This document shows positions 60,615 to 64,000 of a stretch of 64,000 nt of DNA, one piece after another; within the stretch, counting starts at the first letter, position 1; each line of letters starts with the position of its first letter. The DNA is taken from NCBI GenBank assembly GCA_018716135.1, contig DVKG01000002.1:13007-77006 (forward strand), read 5' to 3'. Position numbers and translations under genes: made by a program. The notes beneath the pieces are model-generated. The model was not told where the DNA came from. It saw nothing but the letters and a program-made list of their open reading frames with translations, and made no database searches. Source of the DNA: Scybalosoma faecavium. Its GTDB lineage: Bacteria; Bacillota; Clostridia; Christensenellales; Christensenellaceae.

Positions 60615-60643
60615 GTGGTATACGGGGGGCTTGCCCCTCCCAC
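60615..60643 (-). promoter_or_regulatory. Leader hairpin GTGGGAG/TACCAC before rplK
   Basis: Minus-strand GTGGGAG (60637-60643) and TACCAC (60615-60620) enclose a GGGGC/GCCCC core, just before the rplK ribosome binding site. Confidence 0.5.
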
Positions 60644-60659
60644 TTAATATCTGTTGAAA

Positions 60660-61352
60660 TTAGATTCGCTTGACCTGTGAAAAATCAAGCTCTACGCTGG
60701 TATCTCTGCCAAACATAGAAACGCTTACGTGCAGCTTCTGCTTCTCGAAGTTGATGTCCTCCACCACTCCTATGAAGCTTTCGAAAGGTCCGCTCGTAAT
60801 TATGATGCTTTCGCCGACCTCGATATCCAGCTTTATCGGAATATTCTCCACTCCCATCTGGCGAACTTCTTCATCCGAGAGAGGAATCGGCTTGCTCGCC
60901 GGACCTACAAATCCGGTTACGCCTCGCGTATTGCGGACTATATACCATGATTCGTCTGTCAGGTACATTTTTACCATTACATACCCGGGGAAGAGCTTCC
61001 TCTGCACATGCTTGCGCTTTCCGTTCTTGACTTCTATTGTTTCCTCCATGGGAACTTTTACGTCATAGATAACGTCGTGCAGACCGTGATTGTCCACCGT
61101 CTTGAGCAGATTGTCCATTACCTTGTTCTCGTAGCCGGAATAGGTGTAGACGACATACCAGTAAGGGCGGTCTGTGCGCTCCTGCTTGTTAAAGCTCTGC
61201 TCGCGCTCGACCTTCTTCTTATCCTCCACCGGGATGTCAATATGTTCGATTATGACTTCACCATCCGCAGAGCCGTCGTCTTTCGTCTCTGTTTCAGGCT
61301 CCTGCGTTTCGGTTATATCCAGGTCGATCGTTTTAAGTTCGTCATTATTCAC
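60660..61352 (-). CDS. nusG: Transcription termination/antitermination protein NusG
   Basis: A 230-residue NusG, which binds RNA polymerase and affects pausing. The NGN domain (about residues 62-165) starts WYVVYTYSGYENKVMDNLLKTVDNHGL and contains RKLFPGYVMVKMYLTDESWYIVRNTRGVTGFVG. The C-terminal KOW domain has GESIIITSGPFESFIGVVEDINFEKQKL. An N-terminal acidic extension of about 60 residues (rich in Glu, Asp, Thr) precedes the NGN domain and is not part of the classical protein. It lies between secE and rplK as usual. Confidence 0.96.
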   Translation of the reverse strand: MNNDELKTIDLDITETQEPETETKDDGSADGEVIIEHIDIPVEDKKKVEREQSFNKQERTDRPYWYVVYTYSGYENKVMDNLLKTVDNHGLHDVIYDVKVPMEETIEVKNGKRKHVQRKLFPGYVMVKMYLTDESWYIVRNTRGVTGFVGPASKPIPLSDEEVRQMGVENIPIKLDIEVGESIIITSGPFESFIGVVEDINFEKQKLHVSVSMFGRDTSVELDFSQVKRI

Positions 61353-61389
61353 GCGCTATGTCGTCCTTCCTTAGTGATTTCGTGCCGAA

Positions 61390-61659
61390 TTATTTAATCA
61401 GCAGCTTGAGCACCTCGCCCAAACCTAAATCTACGAGTGTAAGCACTACGCCTATAGCTATTACAAAAACCAGAATAGCACCCGTATAGCTGAAAAGCTC
61501 TTTGCGGGTAGGCCATGTGACCTTTTTGACTTCTCTCCATATATCCTTGAAGAATTTTATCGGAGAGCGGCGCGGCTTTTTATTTTTTTGCTTGGCAATT
61601 TTCTTTTGCTCTTTGAGCTTTTTTTCTTTATCCTTGCCTAGCAGAGTTGTCTTTGCCAT
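61390..61659 (-). CDS. secE: Preprotein translocase subunit SecE
   Basis: An 89-residue SecE. A basic N-terminal part (KEKKLKEQKKIAKQKNKKPRRSP) is followed by the amphipathic FFKDIWREVKKVTWPTRKELFSYTG and a single membrane helix (IGVVLTLVDLGLGEVLKLLIK). It stabilises SecY in the translocon. It sits between rpmG and nusG, the classical order. Confidence 0.96.
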   Translation of the reverse strand: MAKTTLLGKDKEKKLKEQKKIAKQKNKKPRRSPIKFFKDIWREVKKVTWPTRKELFSYTGAILVFVIAIGVVLTLVDLGLGEVLKLLIK

Positions 61660-61681
61660 GTTGCTTTATCCTTTACGTGGA

Positions 61682-61831
61682 TTACTTAGTCTCTTTGTGA
61701 GCTGTGTGCTTTTTGCAGAAACGGCAGTACTTGTTCATCTCCAGTCTGTCTGGATCGTTCTTTTTGTTCTTCATTGTGTTGTAGTTTCTCTGCTTGCATT
61801 CTTGACAAGCCAATGTAACCTTCACTCTCAT
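61682..61831 (-). CDS. rpmG: 50S ribosomal protein L33, zinc-binding type
   Basis: A 49-residue protein from MRVKVTLACQECKQRNYNT with two CxxC pairs (CQEC and CRFC), the zinc-containing form of L33. GGAGG sits before ATG at 61831; the in-frame upstream extension is rejected. It is the first gene of the rpmG-secE-nusG-rplKA unit and lies behind a near-consensus promoter. Confidence 0.95.
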   Translation of the reverse strand: MRVKVTLACQECKQRNYNTMKNKKNDPDRLEMNKYCRFCKKHTAHKETK

Positions 61832-61903
61832 ATTTTTATCCTCCAGCTTTTTATTAGCATTTTTTCTGTACATTAAAAAGCGGCTTAGTGTCAGCCATTT
61901 ACA

Positions 61904-61932
61904 ATTCTATCATCAATATCTGCCTATGTCAA
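61904..61932 (-). promoter_or_regulatory. Promoter of the rpmG-secE-nusG operon
   Basis: Minus-strand TTGACA (61927-61932), 17 bases, TAGAAT (61904-61909). Confidence 0.88.
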
Positions 61933-61975
61933 GTCCCGCGGCGCAGGTATTCACACTTTTTCAGTCGATTTTTAT

Positions 61976-62009
61976 CGAAAAAACAGGCTCCGCTCTGTGG
62001 AACCTGTTT
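61976..62009 (-). terminator. Terminator of the small membrane protein gene
   Basis: Minus-strand AAACAGG/CCTGTTT stem followed by TTTTTTCG. Confidence 0.8.
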
Positions 62010-62022
62010 TCTCTCGTCAGTT

Positions 62023-62229
62023 TTACAAACCTGTCGAGTTGCCGTTTTCTTCTCCATTTGGTTTCGTCCGCTCCTCAAGCCGGGATACTTTCGTCTCAAG
62101 CTCTGTCACTCTTTTTCTGAGTTTCACAACTGTAACCAGAAGCCATATCACGCATACTATCGCCGCTATCACTAAGCCGCTCTGAATTATGACCATTAAA
62201 TACCCAAAAACACTAAACAAAATATCCAT
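62023..62229 (-). CDS. Small membrane protein with a coiled-coil tail
   Basis: A 68-residue protein starting MDILFSVFGYLMVIIQSGLV, with one long membrane helix (residues about 5-34) and a charged, coiled-coil-like tail (KLRKRVTELETKVSRLEERTK). AAAGGAGG lies five bases before the ATG, and a terminator follows, so it is a real small gene. It resembles the many single-pass membrane proteins with LEERxK tails whose functions are unknown. Its only features are those described. Confidence 0.7.
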   Translation of the reverse strand: MDILFSVFGYLMVIIQSGLVIAAIVCVIWLLVTVVKLRKRVTELETKVSRLEERTKPNGEENGNSTGL

Positions 62230-62283
62230 CCCTGCCTCCTTTCTGTATTAACTGTTTTTCAAAAAATCAAAATAATCAATTTT

Positions 62284-62328
62284 TGAAAAAAGACAACCAC
62301 CTATAAATAATATTCAAGATGGTTGTCT
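62284..62328 (-). terminator. Terminator of the secreted protein gene
   Basis: Minus-strand GACAACCA/TGGTTGTC stem (62293-62328) followed by TTTTTT. Confidence 0.8.
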
Positions 62329-62387
62329 CGGCTTACTTCACTTAAACCGACCTTGCTATAATAGAGCCGGCTTTAAAATCATAGAAA

Positions 62388-63038
62388 TCAACTATTAGAT
62401 GCGTAGAATTCCACGTATTTATCATTTAAATCCGTATATTCTATCTTGTTTCCGGCGACTACAACATAGTAAGTTGTTCTGCCGGTGAAGGTTATCGCCA
62501 GCGTCCTTGCGTTGTCAATAAACTTGTACGTATAATCTACAAGTTCAAAATCTATAAAGCTGGTATCGCCTGTGTAAGTCACATAGAAATTGCTTAACGA
62601 TTTGAACTTCTTGACAGAATCGACAATAACATATTTATATTTTACATACGCCTTGCCGCCTCTGGTGTGACCGCTAATGCTGGATATCGACTTTGTCTGA
62701 CTTCCCGTCAATGTCGAACTCGCATACGGCAAAGCCACATCTTCAGTCATATCTATTGCCGAAGCGATCCCTGCGTTTTGGTACTGTTCTCTTGCTTCTT
62801 CTGTACTTTTTTTGGAATGCTCCTCAAGCTCGTTTACAAAGTCTTCAAATTCTTCCACCGTATCAAATTCAAGAAACATCTGACCTTCGGGTATATCTTC
62901 ATCAGACAATATCCGCATATTGTCGTTTGACTCTACAAGCTCCTCCAGTGTTATTTCTTGCGCCGATACACCTCCTGCTGCACTTACAACAAACATAACG
63001 GACAGCACTGCAAGCAACATCTTCCTAAAGTTTTTCAT
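62388..63038 (-). CDS. Secreted protein of unknown function
   Basis: A 216-residue protein with a clear signal peptide (MKNFRKMLLAVLSVMFVVSAAGGVSA, cut after VSA). The mature protein begins with an acidic helical stretch (about 27-90) and then a beta-rich region (GKAYVKYKYVIVDSVKKFKSLSNFYVTYTG, TLAITFTGRTTYYVVVAGNKIEYT). It resembles immunity-like or extracellular beta proteins seen in Firmicutes but I do not recognise a named family. It has its own terminator, with a GGAGATAAC box upstream. No partner gene adjoins it. Confidence 0.7.
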   Translation of the reverse strand: MKNFRKMLLAVLSVMFVVSAAGGVSAQEITLEELVESNDNMRILSDEDIPEGQMFLEFDTVEEFEDFVNELEEHSKKSTEEAREQYQNAGIASAIDMTEDVALPYASSTLTGSQTKSISSISGHTRGGKAYVKYKYVIVDSVKKFKSLSNFYVTYTGDTSFIDFELVDYTYKFIDNARTLAITFTGRTTYYVVVAGNKIEYTDLNDKYVEFYASNS

Positions 63039-63216
63039 AGTTATCTCCTTTCAAATACATTAGTAAAACTATGTATTCCCTCGCCATATTGCCGCTTACC
63101 GAATATTCAGATTTCTTTTGGTAATTTAAATATATATTATTATTGTGTTTAATTTTTGTCGTTACAGCGTATAATTTGTGTCGATTTAATGTATTTCGCG
63201 TGTATCAGCTTGGTTT

Positions 63217-63684
63217 TCACGCCGCTGCCCTCTTCCTCAAGCGAAGTGTTTTCAGGACAAATCTGCTGAGAGGCGTAGCTACGGCAAGATTTACAAACAG
63301 CGCACAACAGAAATTTCTCGGCCACCGCACGAAGTATTCGCTCAGAACTTCTCCCAGGCTTTCTCCTCCAATCACGCTTCCGACTATAGTCATTATCAAG
63401 CTCATCATCAATACAATTGACACCGCATTCACGACCGTCCTTGCGCCCAAGCTGTCCTTTTCCGAAAGCACACATGCAAGCACTTTTTCGTTCAGCCTTC
63501 CGACAATCAGATTTTCTATTATCATTGCTGCCGCAAACACCGGAACAAAAGCTATAAAGCTCGTCCCAATTGCATTTAAATTTACTCCCATGTTTATGCA
63601 GACGTTAAACAGCACCATGCAGTAAACCATAAGCGCACACATGCACACTCCGTATATTATTCCTTCTTTTTTGTTTCTAGGCAT
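63217..63684 (-). CDS. DUF2798 family membrane protein
   Basis: A 155-residue protein with four hydrophobic segments, matching DUF2798 proteins (KKEGIIYGVCMCALMVYCMVLFNVCINMG and FVRWPRNFCCALFVNLAVATPLSRFVLKTL are family-like). The C-terminus is basic (LRLRKRAAA). Function is unknown. GGAGAAACA precedes the ATG. It lies between tuf and the secreted protein gene, with no visible operon partner. Confidence 0.75.
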   Translation of the reverse strand: MPRNKKEGIIYGVCMCALMVYCMVLFNVCINMGVNLNAIGTSFIAFVPVFAAAMIIENLIVGRLNEKVLACVLSEKDSLGARTVVNAVSIVLMMSLIMTIVGSVIGGESLGEVLSEYFVRWPRNFCCALFVNLAVATPLSRFVLKTLRLRKRAAA

Positions 63685-63865
63685 TGTTTCTCCTTTCTGA
63701 ATCTACATATCTCTTTTGCCTTCACATAAAAGCGCCATGCTCTTCTGAAAATCCAGCCTCGCATGACGCATTTAATTTACTCGATTATTATATCAAATTC
63801 CCTTTTCTCAAAGTAAGTGAAAATTTAGTGAAAAAATTTTATTCTTCTGTTTTTCTATTCCTCTA

Positions 63866-63899
63866 AAGTCAAAAAGCCCGGCGGAGTCCGCCGGGCTTT
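63866..63899 (-). terminator. Terminator of tuf
   Basis: Minus-strand perfect GCCCGGCGG/CCGCCGGGC stem (63876-63896), then TTTTTG. Confidence 0.92.
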
Positions 63900-63917
63900 G
63901 TTTATTTCAGTTTTATA

Positions 63918-64000
63918 TTAGTCTTCGATGATCTCGGAAACAACGCCGGAACCTACTGTTCTGCCGCCCTCGCGGATAGCGAAGCGAAGACCCTTCTCGA
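63918..64000 (-). CDS. tuf: Elongation factor Tu, C-terminal end only
   Basis: The last 26 codons read EKGLRFAIREGGRTVGSGVV followed by SEIIED and a TAA stop, which is the highly conserved C-terminus of EF-Tu domain III. The rest of the gene lies beyond the window edge. EF-Tu brings aminoacyl-tRNA to the ribosome as a GTP complex. A strong terminator follows. Confidence 0.95.
   Translation of the reverse strand, partial: EKGLRFAIREGGRTVGSGVVSEIIED

Noticed and set aside
1..64000. CRISPR arrays, tRNA or rRNA genes, prophage
   Set aside because: No regularly spaced repeats, no tRNA-like cloverleaf with CCA context, and no phage genes were seen on either strand.

Overview
The window looks like a chromosomal segment of an anaerobic, spore-forming member of the Clostridia (Firmicutes). 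Seen directly: a Spo0A with both its receiver and DNA-binding domains, strong GGAGG ribosome binding sites, TTG and GTG starts, sigma-A promoters with 17-base spacers, a T-box in front of a single-chain glycyl-tRNA synthetase, a PyrR attenuator, an L10 leader, Veg next to rsmA, and a K+-type membrane pyrophosphatase. Species is not determinable. Base composition looks even throughout, and no prophage, CRISPR array, tRNA or rRNA was seen. Most genes lie on the minus strand.

Layout. 0-1.7 kb: a cut-off TPR protein gene and hslO. 1.7-6.3 kb: an iron locus (feoB, two feoA, a DtxR-type regulator, a DUF2325 protein) sharing a TTAG-N6-CTAA operator. 6.3-11 kb: ldh, a candidate small RNA, a lipoprotein, and an SPFH/zinc-ribbon plus Tim44-like pair. 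11-15.9 kb: T-box glyS, a fabF-type synthase and an acyl-CoA ligase. 15.9-22.5 kb: hom, coaX and a PanT-like S component, lrgAB, and the pyrophosphatase. 22.6-33.2 kb: the complete nine-gene pyrimidine operon pyrR-B-C-F-carA-carB-pyrK-D-E behind a PyrR attenuator, divergent from spo0A (33.4 kb). 34-37.7 kb: pckA, rsmA, a small unknown gene, veg. 37.8 kb: a dense cluster of DnaA boxes between veg and recA. 38-43.5 kb: recA, pgsA, rimO, ftsK. 43.6-46.4 kb: argGH behind an ARG box. 46.6-51.2 kb: potABCD with a cupin regulator. 51.3-54 kb: gtrA, a SEC-C protein, icd, a small membrane protein and an IS200/IS605-like remnant. 54.2-58.1 kb: aldehyde dehydrogenase, ruvC, a lipoprotein, an epimerase. 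58.2-61.9 kb: rpmG-secE-nusG-rplK-rplA-rplJ-rplL. 62-64 kb: small envelope genes and the 3' end of tuf.

How the genes work together: the pyr genes make UMP from bicarbonate, glutamine and aspartate with feedback by PyrR; argGH complete arginine synthesis; potABCD import polyamines; the feo genes import ferrous iron under what looks like local DtxR control; ldh, pckA, icd and the pyrophosphatase belong to fermentative energy metabolism. The observations most worth a second look are the DnaA-box cluster at 37.8 kb, the six-copy iron-type operator family with three copies phased at exactly 20 bp, the candidate small RNA at 7.35 kb, and the paired palindromic repeat at 46.45 and 53.99 kb.
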